Source: Planctomycetaceae bacterium
GTDB lineage: Bacteria; Planctomycetota; Phycisphaerae; Tepidisphaerales; Tepidisphaeraceae
Length of the DNA stretch: 64,000 nt
Reading direction: 5' to 3'
Assembly (NCBI GenBank): GCA_027487775.1
Contig: JAIYCY010000032.1
Location: forward strand, 62,001 to 126,000
The notes under the pieces were generated by a model, which had not been told where the DNA came from, did not search any database, and saw only the letters and a list, made by a program, of their open reading frames with translations. Made by a program: the position numbers and the translations under genes. Each line of letters starts with the position of its first letter. The stretch's first letter is position 1. Below are positions 8,522-18,406 of the stretch, piece after piece.

Positions 8522-10026
8522 TTGCCCACACGTCGCAAAAGCCAACCCGACATCAGTCCGAGCATCAAGACCAGTGCACCAAGCACCATACCAACTTCGA
8601 TCAATGGATCGTAGCGTTGAATATGTACCCATCCCATCATCAGCGGCACAAGCGATCCGCTCGGCTGGAGCAGGACCGTCGATGGTACTTCGGTCATCGA
8701 CAGGGCCGCAAAGATCAACAGCCCCGCCGCAGCGGCACCCGCCGTCATCGGGCCGATCACCCAGACCACCGTCTCCGCTCGACTCGCGCCGTCAACTCGC
8801 GCCATCTCACGCAATCTCATCCCGCCCTCACGCCAACTCACCATCGAAACCGCCATCACGATCCATCCAAATCTCGACAGCATCGCCATCACCCAAGCAC
8901 CGGGCGAATCGTAAATCCATTCAAAGAGCCATCCATCGACGCTGTTTAACATCCGAATCCAGACCAAAGCGATCCATTGTCCACCCACCAAAAAGGCCCC
9001 GATCGATGCCAGCACAACCCAGCCGCCGCGCACAAGCAGTCCCGCCGCCAGCAGCAGTGCCGAGAGTCCCGCGGCCATCAAGGTGTGCCACGCGCTCGCC
9101 ACAACATGCGGCCCGAACGCCCGCCACGCATCAATGATCGACAACTCACCGCTATGCTGCCTCGCCAAAAGAACGAGCGTTCCCAAGCTCGTCCCGATCG
9201 ACAACACGATCGCTGCGTATCGCATCCACCCACGCATCCGCCAACCCGCACGAGGCTCATCATCTCCAACATCCACCCGCCCGCGCCGCGCCATCCACGC
9301 GCTCGCCAACGCGATCACCACGCACATCAAAACCAGCGGCATCGATACCCACGCCGCCCGCGCCAATCGCTCCGGCTGGCTCCGCGTAAAATCGTCCAGC
9401 GTCTCCCGAACCAGCACGCTCGACACCATCACCCCCGTCGTTTCGTACACACTAAACTCCTGCACTGCGAGCACGAACGCACCACACCATCCCAGCAGCA
9501 TCGGCGTCACCATCAACCTCGCACCGACGCGCACGACCGCCCCATCCAGCCGCATCTGCCAGACCAACGATTGCCCCAACGACCTCATCCACAACCCGAC
9601 CACCAAAGCCGGCACCGGCCAAAGCCACAAGCCGAGCGTCATCGCGCAACGAAGCGCATCCAGAATCGACCCCGGCCGGGCAAGAATTCCAATATCCGCG
9701 AGTGTTTCGCGCCACGCATATCCCATCAACACGCTCGGCACCAAAAGCGGCACCGCGCACATTGATACCGCAATCCATCGACCTCGGACCCCCGCCGACG
9801 CAATCCACATCGCAGGCACGATGCCCAGTCCGAGCGCCAACGTCGCAGCGGTCCCGTTCCAAGCGAGCGTGCGCAACAGGGCCGTGCGTGATCGCTCATC
9901 CCAGACCGGCACCGCGGCATCTCCTGACATCGCGCCGATTGATCCCAACCATTGCCACCCAAGCCAAATCATCGGCAAAAGACACACCACCGCCATCCCC
10001 GCAAGCAGCAGGCGCGCAAGGCTCAT
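8518..10026 (-). CDS. ABC transporter permease (ThiP/FbpB-like, two-module)
   Basis: The 502-residue integral membrane protein has about 12 hydrophobic segments and two permease modules. The second contains a typical EAA-loop sequence, MARVDGASRAETVVWVIGP, which contacts the ATPase. This two-module arrangement is that of iron(III), thiamine or spermidine/putrescine importers. No ATP-binding protein and no solute-binding protein are encoded in the window, which is unusual for an importer operon. ATG 10026 is used; a GTG at 10050 is also in frame. It follows the glycosidase gene by about 36 bases and is translationally coupled to the NHL lipoprotein gene. Confidence 0.87.
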   Translation of the reverse strand: MSLARLLLAGMAVVCLLPMIWLGWQWLGSIGAMSGDAAVPVWDERSRTALLRTLAWNGTAATLALGLGIVPAMWIASAGVRGRWIAVSMCAVPLLVPSVLMGYAWRETLADIGILARPGSILDALRCAMTLGLWLWPVPALVVGLWMRSLGQSLVWQMRLDGAVVRVGARLMVTPMLLGWCGAFVLAVQEFSVYETTGVMVSSVLVRETLDDFTRSQPERLARAAWVSMPLVLMCVVIALASAWMARRGRVDVGDDEPRAGWRMRGWMRYAAIVLSIGTSLGTLVLLARQHSGELSIIDAWRAFGPHVVASAWHTLMAAGLSALLLAAGLLVRGGWVVLASIGAFLVGGQWIALVWIRMLNSVDGWLFEWIYDSPGAWVMAMLSRFGWIVMAVSMVSWREGGMRLREMARVDGASRAETVVWVIGPMTAGAAAAGLLIFAALSMTEVPSTVLLQPSGSLVPLMMGWVHIQRYDPLIEVGMVLGALVLMLGLMSGWLLRRVGK

Positions 10027-10061
10027 CGGAATATCGCGTATCCAGAACACCGGCCGGCATG

Positions 10062-12050
10062 TTATCGCGCCGAGCGCTCTTCGACGATCATCAGGCTCAC
10101 CGTATCCACCTGCGTGGATCGGTCCGTTTCAATCTCAACGCGATTCACTTCACGCAGCCATGCGACAGGAACCAGCGCCTCGGCAAGATATGGATCACGT
10201 GAAAGCCGCACACGCTCGCCGTTTACGCTCACACGCAATCCGCTCGCCGGTCCGGTCATGGTCACACGCAGCCGCGCATGCGTCGCCGAAGCGATCAACT
10301 CACGCTCCAAGCGGATTTCACTCGTCCATCGTTGCTCCGGCAGGACCGCCGTCAGAAATCGATTCGCAAATCGCTGTCGCTCGATGCGTTCGGTCTGAGC
10401 TCCAGGTTCGCCATCGCGACCAGTTGTCGGGATCACGATGCGCATCGGCGCACGCGCGGGAATCGTCAGGTCCAATTGAGTCCTACCCTCCGTCATGTTC
10501 GTCACGTGGATGGGCTCCGCCGTCTCGCGCATGGCTAGCGTTGTCGGATTCATTTCATCCACGACAATATGTGCCTGCCGGATTTCCACCGCATTTCGAC
10601 CGGGCGGAATCTGAATCACCACCCGTGCCTCGCGCGGCCTCGCGGTGTCGTTGAACAACACCACACACACCTCGCCCGCATCATTCAGACTCGCAACGCT
10701 CCACAAGTCCGTATCCAGTGATTCAGTCCAGAGCAATCTCCCACGAAGCGGCTTTAACAGTCGAAACGCCCATTCGTCTCCGCCGTTCTGATGTGCTTCG
10801 TGCGCGTAGCGGGCATGAGCCTTCTCTGGCATGTGACGCAGGAGATACAACAGGTCCCGCGTCGTGTAGGTGAACGCGCCGATCGCCCGCGCGGGCTGCT
10901 CTGCGTTCCAATTCGTCGCCGCCGGCGTGTCGGGGCGCTGCGGGTCAAGCATTCCACCTGCCTCGGTGTTGAACACACGCAGCCGCTTTCCGTGTGTCGC
11001 GAGGGTATAGCCGACGATCAACTCATAGCTCCCCGCCACACGTCGCGTGTCTTCGCCGTAATGATGCTCGTCAACAGCGTCGATGTATCGCCATGCCGTG
11101 TCGATCATCGGCTTGAAACAGCTTCTAAACGAATCCCACGACCCTTGATAAAAGTGAAAATCGAATCCTCCAACGATCTTCACATCAGGATTCACTTCCT
11201 TCGCCGCACGTGCGAACTCTTCCAGCATCTCACGATAGAGCCGACTATTGAACTGCCCTGCCCAGTAAGAAGGCTGCGAGGTGTCCACCACCAGCCAATG
11301 CTCCACGAATTGCATCCGCTTCTGCCCGCGCCAGACATACTCATCCCCCGCCCGCACCGGTCGCTCCACACCGTTTTCCAGCATCGTCTTTGGTGCGTAC
11401 CCCCACGCGAGATAGTGCTTGGCACCCGTCTCAGCGTCGACGGCCATCAGCCCACGCGACCAGATCAGATGCGGAATCGCCTCGTCCGATCCGCGAAAAA
11501 ACACCGGACCACCGACGATCGCGCGCGATGTATCAAAGTGATCTCCGTCGTAGTTGACGCCCGGCTTTACTGACCAGTTCAGATAAGGCTCGTTCCAGAA
11601 TTCGATGACCGATTGCGCTTCCTGTCCGCGTGCATGAGCGGCAAACGACTGGCCGAGGTTGCGGAGTCGTTGGCGCCAGGTCGACGGCTCAGTGAGGATC
11701 AGTGCCGGCTGATATCGATCGAAGTAGCAATCCAGCACGCTCGATATCCCTCTCAGATTCGCGCGATCACCGACGCCGGGTGTCGTCGGAACACCGCTCG
11801 GATTCTGGTGCAGGAGGCGCACCGACTCCACACCCCATTCGGCAATCCGCTCAGGCGATAGCTCGGTCGCGTGCACGCCAAAGAGCATCTGCGGAATCGT
11901 CGATTGATCTTCGACGACTCTAAAGACGCCATCAATGCGGACATCCACAGCTTCATCCTTTTGGCTCGCGTCCATCGCAGCAGGCTCGGCCATAGCGCAT
12001 CCACTACCCAGGAGTAAAAGGGAAAGAGATTGAATGAAAGTCTTCACCAT
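10062..12050 (-). CDS. Putative glycoside hydrolase, clan GH-A type, lipoprotein
   Basis: The 662-residue protein has a signal sequence ending LLLLGSGC, so it is likely lipid-anchored. A TIM-barrel hydrolase is suggested by FWNEP with Glu154 as the probable acid/base, and by RVFNTEAGG with Glu363 as the probable nucleophile; the spacing fits clan GH-A. An extra motif DEHHYGED lies between them. The C-terminal part (from about residue 440) looks like beta-sandwich domains. I cannot place it in a numbered family; GH39- or GH5-like is possible. ATG 12050 is preferred over 12083 because it precedes the signal peptide directly. It sits in a same-strand run with the OPT-like transporter and the ABC permease. 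Confidence 0.75.
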   Translation of the reverse strand: MVKTFIQSLSLLLLGSGCAMAEPAAMDASQKDEAVDVRIDGVFRVVEDQSTIPQMLFGVHATELSPERIAEWGVESVRLLHQNPSGVPTTPGVGDRANLRGISSVLDCYFDRYQPALILTEPSTWRQRLRNLGQSFAAHARGQEAQSVIEFWNEPYLNWSVKPGVNYDGDHFDTSRAIVGGPVFFRGSDEAIPHLIWSRGLMAVDAETGAKHYLAWGYAPKTMLENGVERPVRAGDEYVWRGQKRMQFVEHWLVVDTSQPSYWAGQFNSRLYREMLEEFARAAKEVNPDVKIVGGFDFHFYQGSWDSFRSCFKPMIDTAWRYIDAVDEHHYGEDTRRVAGSYELIVGYTLATHGKRLRVFNTEAGGMLDPQRPDTPAATNWNAEQPARAIGAFTYTTRDLLYLLRHMPEKAHARYAHEAHQNGGDEWAFRLLKPLRGRLLWTESLDTDLWSVASLNDAGEVCVVLFNDTARPREARVVIQIPPGRNAVEIRQAHIVVDEMNPTTLAMRETAEPIHVTNMTEGRTQLDLTIPARAPMRIVIPTTGRDGEPGAQTERIERQRFANRFLTAVLPEQRWTSEIRLERELIASATHARLRVTMTGPASGLRVSVNGERVRLSRDPYLAEALVPVAWLREVNRVEIETDRSTQVDTVSLMIVEERSAR

Positions 12051-12113
12051 GATGAGCGGTCGGTCAGGGTTTGTATGAATCATCGCATGACGATCAACTT
12101 GGACGAGTCAAAA

Positions 12114-14201
12114 TCAGAATTGCGTCGCCGGCATGAACTGCTGCACGCGTGGCTCATACCCCGCCGCCGCCATGCCCGCGCCGAGCAGTGCGAGGATTCC
12201 CGACGCCACGACTTCCGCTACGATCACGCCAACAAAAAATGGCTTGGCCGATCGAAACAGACTCGCCCCGCCGAACCGAACGATCAACACCTTCACGAGC
12301 CAGCCCAGCAGAATGCTGAACCACAATCGTCGCATGGGAAAACTAAAGACCATCAGGAATCCGATCGGATGCAACGGCCACCACGGAACTCGAAGCTGCA
12401 TCACCGCAAGCAGCCCCGTCACACCCGCCCCGCCCGCCACCCAAGGCCACGGCTCGTGCTGCTGATTGCTTCCGGTCAATCCAGTCTGATGCGTGCGTAC
12501 CGTGTGATCGACGAGCCACTTGGGCTGTCCGTCCAGGACCTCTTTGTTGATCGGACTTTCACGCACCGAATCCAGGCTCGTACTGAAATGGTAGTAAGCT
12601 GCCAGTGTGCTCACATGCCCCACGGCATAGCTGACCAATAACGCCAGCACCAATGCGACGATCAATCTCCGGCCCTGCGGTGCCGATGACGGATCACACC
12701 GATCGATTCTATCGCTTGAATTCGAGATCGCCCGCAATGCGTGAGTCTTGTAGACCGCAAGCTGATCCGAGGCATAAGCCCACATCCCGCCGACCGTTTG
12801 CACCATGAATTGGTTCGATACGTGCCCACTAACACCCGCCGCGGAAGCCGCCTCGGTTCCGCCGGGATTGGGGAACAACCCTACAAACCACTCGCGTGGC
12901 CCGGACATGGTGACCGCCACCGGCAATCCAGCGTGCGCCACCACGTTTGCCATCACCACCCACGTCATCAGCAGCCCGATCACCAGCAGCAATGCTCCGA
13001 CGATCGTCATCCCGCACATCATCAGCCACGCGACACTCACGCTCGTTCCCAGCAATACCACCCATCCACAACCCGCCGGCGAGGCAAACCATCGTGTCGG
13101 CGCGGCTCCTTTGACAAACATCCCGCGCAGCACGCGGAGGTAGTATTCTCGCCCTGTCCAGAGAATCATTCCGACAAATGCAAGCAACGCGCCAAGGTTC
13201 AGATCGCGTCGCTCAGTCGAGTCCAGATCGTTCCCCGATGATGCCATCGCCATGATCGGTATCTGCGACGCAAGCACGAAGAAGACGAGGCTGAAGCTGA
13301 TTCGCGTTGCCATGAAAAAGGCGATTGCGATCACGAGCGGAAAGATCGTTGCATAAGTGACGTATCCGTCCATGAACCCGAAAGGCGGATCGACGATCAG
13401 ATGCCGAAGCGAAAACGACATCGGAATCTCCGGCACATAGCGCGGGTGATAATCGGACAGGGTGTTCCAACCTCTAAGCAACAGCACGCCCACGAACGCC
13501 ATGAGAAACGGCCTGGAGTTGATTGTCGTGTTGAATCGCTTTCCGGGTGCGGGGGTATCGATCAGAAGGCTCTGCACTTCGCCGAGCGGGAAGGCGATGC
13601 GTTCGTTTTCGATCCATTGTCGGGCGACGATGAAGCTGATCGCACCGATGGCAGCGAAAATCGCAAGGAAGAAGACGCCCCAGCCGAGAAACGGCGGAGC
13701 CCAGGCGACGAGCATGTCGCCGAACGATCCGTCCGGTGCGTCTGGGGGGATGCGGTCATAGAACCATGCCGTCACCGGATCGGTTAGGGCGTCCGTTGAA
13801 TCGGATGTGGGGAAAAACCACGTTGGCAGATCGAGAGACTCGATGACGTTCCGTTTGGTCGCGTTGTCGGCGGAATGCCAGGCGGTGCCGACGAGCGTCG
13901 GTTGCCAATAGCGCATCAGGCCACTCGTCGGGATGGCGCATGCGACCAGCACCATGCCGAGGATGAGCGTGAGTTCAGATGAGGCAAGGCGACGATCGCG
14001 CGAGCGAGAATGAGGTTTCGGGTCTTTGTCGGGCTTTCGGAGTGCGTTGACGACGATCAAGCCCAACAACACCAGCACCGCCGCCACCGGAAACGATCCG
14101 CCGACGAGCGGGGAGTTATTGAGCACATAATCATTGAACGGCGCGACCGCAGCAACGAGAACCGCCCCTCCCAACCCGATCAGCATCGCTCGAATGGTCA
14201 T
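12114..14201 (-). CDS. DUF6785/DUF6784 family membrane protein (OPT-like)
   Basis: A 695-residue polytopic protein with about 14 hydrophobic segments. The N-terminal FNDYVLNNSPLVGGSFPVAAV and the C-terminal WWPLHPIGFLM, GWLVKVLIVRFGG and PFFVGVI blocks are those I associate with DUF6785 and DUF6784, which occur in Planctomycetota and Verrucomicrobiota and resemble oligopeptide transporters. The substrate is unknown. ATG 14201 is the first strong start; the frame opens earlier with TTG 14234. It is the first gene of a minus-strand run with a glycosidase lipoprotein, an ABC permease and an NHL lipoprotein, suggesting a joint role in taking up or sensing a carbohydrate-derived compound. Confidence 0.82.
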   Translation of the reverse strand: MTIRAMLIGLGGAVLVAAVAPFNDYVLNNSPLVGGSFPVAAVLVLLGLIVVNALRKPDKDPKPHSRSRDRRLASSELTLILGMVLVACAIPTSGLMRYWQPTLVGTAWHSADNATKRNVIESLDLPTWFFPTSDSTDALTDPVTAWFYDRIPPDAPDGSFGDMLVAWAPPFLGWGVFFLAIFAAIGAISFIVARQWIENERIAFPLGEVQSLLIDTPAPGKRFNTTINSRPFLMAFVGVLLLRGWNTLSDYHPRYVPEIPMSFSLRHLIVDPPFGFMDGYVTYATIFPLVIAIAFFMATRISFSLVFFVLASQIPIMAMASSGNDLDSTERRDLNLGALLAFVGMILWTGREYYLRVLRGMFVKGAAPTRWFASPAGCGWVVLLGTSVSVAWLMMCGMTIVGALLLVIGLLMTWVVMANVVAHAGLPVAVTMSGPREWFVGLFPNPGGTEAASAAGVSGHVSNQFMVQTVGGMWAYASDQLAVYKTHALRAISNSSDRIDRCDPSSAPQGRRLIVALVLALLVSYAVGHVSTLAAYYHFSTSLDSVRESPINKEVLDGQPKWLVDHTVRTHQTGLTGSNQQHEPWPWVAGGAGVTGLLAVMQLRVPWWPLHPIGFLMVFSFPMRRLWFSILLGWLVKVLIVRFGGASLFRSAKPFFVGVIVAEVVASGILALLGAGMAAAGYEPRVQQFMPATQF

Positions 14202-14297
14202 CGACGATCCATGTTGCACTGATCTTCTGACCAATCAATCGACAAGCCGACCTCACGCAAATCGCGAAGACTCGGGTTTCACGATCCTATACGGGAT

Positions 14298-15305
14298 TCA
14301 GTTCAAATCTCCACCTTGCGGGAAGGTCGGCGAGAGAGAACCACGTGACGGAACGGTGTAGCTGGAGAACCAATCGCGAGCAGTGCTTGAATCCTGGGTG
14401 TATCCATTGAGCACTTGATGATTCCGTGGGGACATCAGTCCACCACTTTCCGCAAACTTCGTCGTCCAATCGCGAGGTGTGTTGTTGTTTCCTTCGACAT
14501 ACTTGAATGGAATCCATTCAACTGATCCGTTTACGTAAGCGACGTTTCCACCTAGAGGAATCGGGTTCCCGCGGTTCGAGAGCCGAAAGTGGTTCGTTTG
14601 CACTGTATGCCCGTGAGCCCCTCCGGTAATTGCGGGGAAAACCAGAACATCGGTCAACAGCGCATTTCCGGGCGGCAATAGTGACAACTTCACGAAGTAG
14701 TACCGCTGGACCCATGTCGCCTGCGCGGGATTATCCTTCCATCGAATGTTCGATGAACCATAAAACGTGTAGAACGAGAACCCCTTTTTCCAGAAGTAGA
14801 TATTGCCCGGATCAAAACGACGCTGGTCTGCAGAGTAAGCACCGTCAGGTCCGTATGCAGGACAGCGCATCAGATTGATGAGCCGATCGTTGTCGCGGTC
14901 GTAGGTGTGATTCTGATCGCGCTGAAACATGTAGAGCAACCCTGGAATCATGACTCTAGCGTTAACGCCGCTGCCCGGATTCGCATTTGCCCAGTCTCGG
15001 AAGTGATACCACTCCTGTCGCAGCCCGTAGTTTCGCCCGCTTATTGGGAGATATCCCTCGTTCTCTGACGCATATTGATACGTCATTTGATGCAGCTGCC
15101 GAAGATTGCTCGCACAGGAGATCTGTTGCGAGACGCTGCGTGCACGACGCACCGCTGGCAATAGCAGCGCCGCCAGGATCGCGATGATCGCGATGACGGT
15201 CAGAAGTTCGGTGATCGTAAAGCCAGCCTTGCGACCGTTTCGCCGAGCTATTCCACGAATCGAATTCACGACGTACACGCAAGAGTCCCAGACGCGAGCA
15301 TCCAT
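14298..15305 (-). CDS. Prepilin-type N-terminal cleavage/methylation protein (DUF1559-like)
   Basis: The 335-residue protein carries a type IV pilin-like N-terminus about 30 residues in: [26 protein letters not shown], with the glycine-phenylalanine peptidase site and the +5 glutamate. Next comes [25 protein letters not shown], typical of the very abundant planctomycete pseudopilin families. The rest has the pattern of their globular domain and ends with a short [16 protein letters not shown] motif. These proteins are processed by a prepilin peptidase and probably sit at the cell surface. ATG 15305 has GAGGAGG seven bases upstream, so it is favoured over 15350. It is divergent from the XylR-like regulator gene. 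Confidence 0.93.
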   Translation of the reverse strand: MDARVWDSCVYVVNSIRGIARRNGRKAGFTITELLTVIAIIAILAALLLPAVRRARSVSQQISCASNLRQLHQMTYQYASENEGYLPISGRNYGLRQEWYHFRDWANANPGSGVNARVMIPGLLYMFQRDQNHTYDRDNDRLINLMRCPAYGPDGAYSADQRRFDPGNIYFWKKGFSFYTFYGSSNIRWKDNPAQATWVQRYYFVKLSLLPPGNALLTDVLVFPAITGGAHGHTVQTNHFRLSNRGNPIPLGGNVAYVNGSVEWIPFKYVEGNNNTPRDWTTKFAESGGLMSPRNHQVLNGYTQDSSTARDWFSSYTVPSRGSLSPTFPQGGDLN

Positions 15306-15626
15306 GTTGCCTCCTCGCACCAGCGGAATACAGACCCCCAAACAGATCACCTTAAACAGTCAGATATGAACGAGCCGAACCCAATCGCTTGCCGGGTTTT
15401 ATCCATCCGCTTCATTTCTCGCTAGCCGCTTTAACGTATTTGTCGTACACTCAAGCGACACGCTTCCAATCGAACGATCGACCGGAAGCCGCAATTTTGA
15501 ACAATCTTACCTAGAATTCGCGTTCATCGTGTACAGTATTGCGGAAATGATCTACGCACTTGCGACAATCGCCGTGCCGACCCGGCGGGAGAGGCTCCAC
15601 ATCTCCCCGAGATTCGGAGAATCCCT
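15306..15626. promoter_or_regulatory. Divergent intergenic region between pseudopilin and XylR-like regulator
   Basis: This 321-base stretch has no convincing gene. It must hold the promoters of both flanking genes. Two GTACAC half-sites in opposite orientation lie at 15445-15450 and 15529-15534 and could belong to a regulator site, but this is weak. GGAGA precedes the regulator start by six bases. Confidence 0.45.
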
Positions 15627-16856
15627 ATGAGTCGCTCTGCTCCCACTCCGGGTGCGATACCGCCTAAAAAAGTCCCTAGGGTCGTGCTGCAGCTTCCTTT
15701 GGACATCACCTACGGGCGCGACATCGCCATCGGCATCGCGACGTATGCACGATCGCACGGGCGCTGGTCGTTTGCGCGTGGCGCTGGCTCGAGTGGGACG
15801 CTTCCGATTCCCTGGGTCGAAGACCTCCGACAGGACGGGATTATTGGGTTGATTTACGGCCCTGACGTGCGCGACAAGTATCTGTCACTGGGCGTGCCGG
15901 TGGTGAACTGCTCCGGGCGGCTCGTCGATGTGGATGTTCCGAGCGTGCTTCCGGACGACGATGCAATCGGACGGATGGCGGCAAGTCATTTCATTGATCT
16001 GGGCTATCGCACGTTCGGATATGTAGGCGTTCGCGGGTTCGGATTTTCCGTGCGACGAGGCGCTGGCTTTCGATCGGCGTTAAGCGAGGCGGGGCTTGAT
16101 GGGCATCTTCACGAGTCTGCGATCGATTACGCGCCCGGCTGGAGCTATGAGGGCCAACAGACCGGCTTGACCGAATGGGCCAAATCGCTGCCCAAGCCGG
16201 TGGCGATCTTCGCGCCGAATGATCAGGTTGCGGCCCATGCGTCGGATGCGTGTCGGCGGGCTGGTGTGATGATTCCTGAGGATGCGATTTTGCTCGGCGT
16301 GGACAATGACGTGCCCGTGTGCGAGTTCAGCGATCCACCGCTCAGTTCGATCGATTCCAACATTCAGGTGGTGGGCTACCGCGCCGCTGCGATGCTCGAC
16401 CGACTCATGCACGGAGAGAAGGCCGACCCGTTGGTCGAGGTCGTTCCGCCGCGCGGGATCGTGGCCAGGCGGTCGAGTGATGCGATGGCGCTAGACGACA
16501 AAGAGGTTGCCGCCGCCATTCGATTTATTCGCGAGAATGCGCATCGGGACATCGATGTGGAAACGATCCTGAGCGAAGTTCCGATCAACCGTCGCAGCCT
16601 CGAGCGCCGGTTCCGCAGATCGCTCGGGCGGACACCCGCCGCGGAGATTCGACGATGCCGGATCGAGCTTGCCAAGAAGCTGCTCGCTGAGACCGACAAA
16701 TCCATGAGCGAGATTGCCCGCGCAAGCGGATTTCTTTATCCGCAGCACCTCGCCAGCGCGTTTCTACAAATCACCGGCATGACGCCATCCGACTATCGAC
16801 AACGCGCCGGCTCAACCCCAAAGCCCGCCAGCGTTTCAACCAGACGCTCCCAATGA
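15627..16856 (+). CDS. XylR-like regulator: LacI-type sensor fused to AraC HTH
   Basis: The 409-residue protein has a periplasmic-binding-protein-like sensor at about 17-275: VVLQLPLDITYGRDIAIGI, then a DGIIGLIYGPD strand, ASHFIDLGYRTFGYVG, APNDQVAAHASDAC and LLGVDNDVPVCE. An AraC-type double HTH follows at about 290-395, including RRSLERRFRRSLGRTPAAEI and MSEIARASGFLYPQHLASAF. This fusion is the XylR architecture, which activates xylose/xylan genes in enteric bacteria. It lies about 100 bases upstream of a GH10 xylanase on the same strand, which supports a xylan-linked role. ATG 15627 has GGAGA at good spacing. The ligand is inferred, not shown. Confidence 0.93.
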   Translation: MSRSAPTPGAIPPKKVPRVVLQLPLDITYGRDIAIGIATYARSHGRWSFARGAGSSGTLPIPWVEDLRQDGIIGLIYGPDVRDKYLSLGVPVVNCSGRLVDVDVPSVLPDDDAIGRMAASHFIDLGYRTFGYVGVRGFGFSVRRGAGFRSALSEAGLDGHLHESAIDYAPGWSYEGQQTGLTEWAKSLPKPVAIFAPNDQVAAHASDACRRAGVMIPEDAILLGVDNDVPVCEFSDPPLSSIDSNIQVVGYRAAAMLDRLMHGEKADPLVEVVPPRGIVARRSSDAMALDDKEVAAAIRFIRENAHRDIDVETILSEVPINRRSLERRFRRSLGRTPAAEIRRCRIELAKKLLAETDKSMSEIARASGFLYPQHLASAFLQITGMTPSDYRQRAGSTPKPASVSTRRSQ

Positions 16857-16960
16857 GCGATCGTCGGCGATAAGCCGGTACGAGAGATCAGCATCCAATT
16901 CCAGCAAGCAACACCCATAGGCCCGCAACATTCTCTAGCTCACAACCCTCGCAACACGAA

Positions 16961-18406
16961 ATGCCAAACGAATCTTCTCCAACGTCATCTGCTCAACCGC
17001 GCGGCGAAGAGTGGCGCGGTACGGATGAGGCGGCCCTTCCCACGCATGCCCACGATCGCGAGAGCCAGGCGATCCTCGCGGATGCCCGCGCGAATATTCC
17101 AAGGCTTCGACAACGGGATTTTTCGCTGCGCATGATCGATCAATTGGGGCAACCGATTCGACACACCCGGTTCCGACTCAAGCAAACACGCCAGGCCTTT
17201 CCATTTGGCGATCAGACGTGGGCGCTCGATCGCATGATCCGCTTCGGCGAAGATCGCCACGACAAAGCTGTGTACTGGAAGCGACTTTTTGCCGACGTTT
17301 TCAATCACGCGACGACGCTCTGTTACTGGACGGAAAAGTCGATTCACGACGGGCCGAAAACCGAGGACATTCAAGGTCATCCGCGTTCGGAGGCGTTCGA
17401 CGCATGCTGTCGATGGGCGGCCAGCGAGGGGATGGGCGTTAAGGGTCATCCACTTTTCTGGAGTATCGACAAGTGTGTTCCGTCGTGGCTTGATCGGTAC
17501 GACATTGAGACATTCTGGAGGTTTGCCGAGGTGCGTGTGCGAACGCTGATCGCGCAGCAGCGCGGGCGGGTGTGCATGTGGGATGCGGTCAATGAAGCAC
17601 TGTGGGAGGCCGCACCGCAGAACTTGAAATCGCGTCATTGGCCCCACATGGAATCTGCGGACGTGATGGCGGACTACATCGCGCGCGTGCTCGGCTGGTG
17701 TCACAGCGAAGCTCCGGAAGCGACGTTCATTCTCAACGATTACGGCATGGAAGCCGACCCCGTCCGCGGAGCGCCCCGATACACCGACGACACGCTCGTG
17801 ACGGCAGAACGTCAACGACTAAGGCAGATCGAACTGATCGAGCGTCTGCGGGATCGTCGCATACAGCCCGACGCGATCGGACTCCAGGCCCACACTGCCG
17901 GCTGGATCAGCCCACGTGACCAGTGGGCGGTTTATGATCAGTTCACAGCCACCGGGCTACCCATTCACATCACCGAGTTCTGGGCACCGCACGATAAATC
18001 AATCCAGTCCGACCCGGCCCGACGCGCGGAGTACGACGCCCGCGTCATCGATTATGTCGAGGAGTATCTGACACTCGCCTTCGGCCATCCCGGCGTGGAT
18101 GCGTTCTTTTTCTGGGGTTTCATGGAGCACGCGATAGAGTGGAAGGAATACTCCGCACACCTTGCACGCCCGATCTATCACCACATCCGAAAACTCCTGC
18201 GCGAGACATGGATGAGCTGCATTGATTTCTCGACCGATGCAGACGGTATTGCCCGCGGGCGGGGATTCTTTGGCGACTATGTGGTGTATACCGCTGACAC
18301 GGAGTCAAGGCCCAGCGAATTGCGTCGCTCGACGAGATTGTCGATCGAGCGCGGCGTCGAGGGCTTGCAGACGATCACGCTCCCGGCGGTCGTCGCCAGA
18401 TCGTAA
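16961..18406 (+). CDS. GH10 endo-1,4-beta-xylanase
   Basis: This 481-residue enzyme has the GH10 hallmarks: WDAVNEA with acid/base Glu212, and HITEFW with nucleophile Glu339, plus GHPLFW and FILNDYG blocks. It should cleave internal beta-1,4 xylosidic bonds. About 50 residues precede the barrel in a polar, low-complexity N-terminus without a signal peptide, so it is probably cytoplasmic or exported by a route I cannot see. Cytoplasmic GH10 enzymes acting on short xylo-oligosaccharides are known. The gene follows the XylR-like regulator. Its last 32 bases overlap the 3' end of the convergent GH42 gene, so the two transcripts could form an antisense overlap. Confidence 0.95.
   Translation: MPNESSPTSSAQPRGEEWRGTDEAALPTHAHDRESQAILADARANIPRLRQRDFSLRMIDQLGQPIRHTRFRLKQTRQAFPFGDQTWALDRMIRFGEDRHDKAVYWKRLFADVFNHATTLCYWTEKSIHDGPKTEDIQGHPRSEAFDACCRWAASEGMGVKGHPLFWSIDKCVPSWLDRYDIETFWRFAEVRVRTLIAQQRGRVCMWDAVNEALWEAAPQNLKSRHWPHMESADVMADYIARVLGWCHSEAPEATFILNDYGMEADPVRGAPRYTDDTLVTAERQRLRQIELIERLRDRRIQPDAIGLQAHTAGWISPRDQWAVYDQFTATGLPIHITEFWAPHDKSIQSDPARRAEYDARVIDYVEEYLTLAFGHPGVDAFFFWGFMEHAIEWKEYSAHLARPIYHHIRKLLRETWMSCIDFSTDADGIARGRGFFGDYVVYTADTESRPSELRRSTRLSIERGVEGLQTITLPAVVARS

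Noticed and set aside
9083..10654. A 523-codon plus-strand frame
   Set aside because: It runs antisense across the ABC permease and glycosidase genes; Ser/Arg/Pro-rich translation without domain features.
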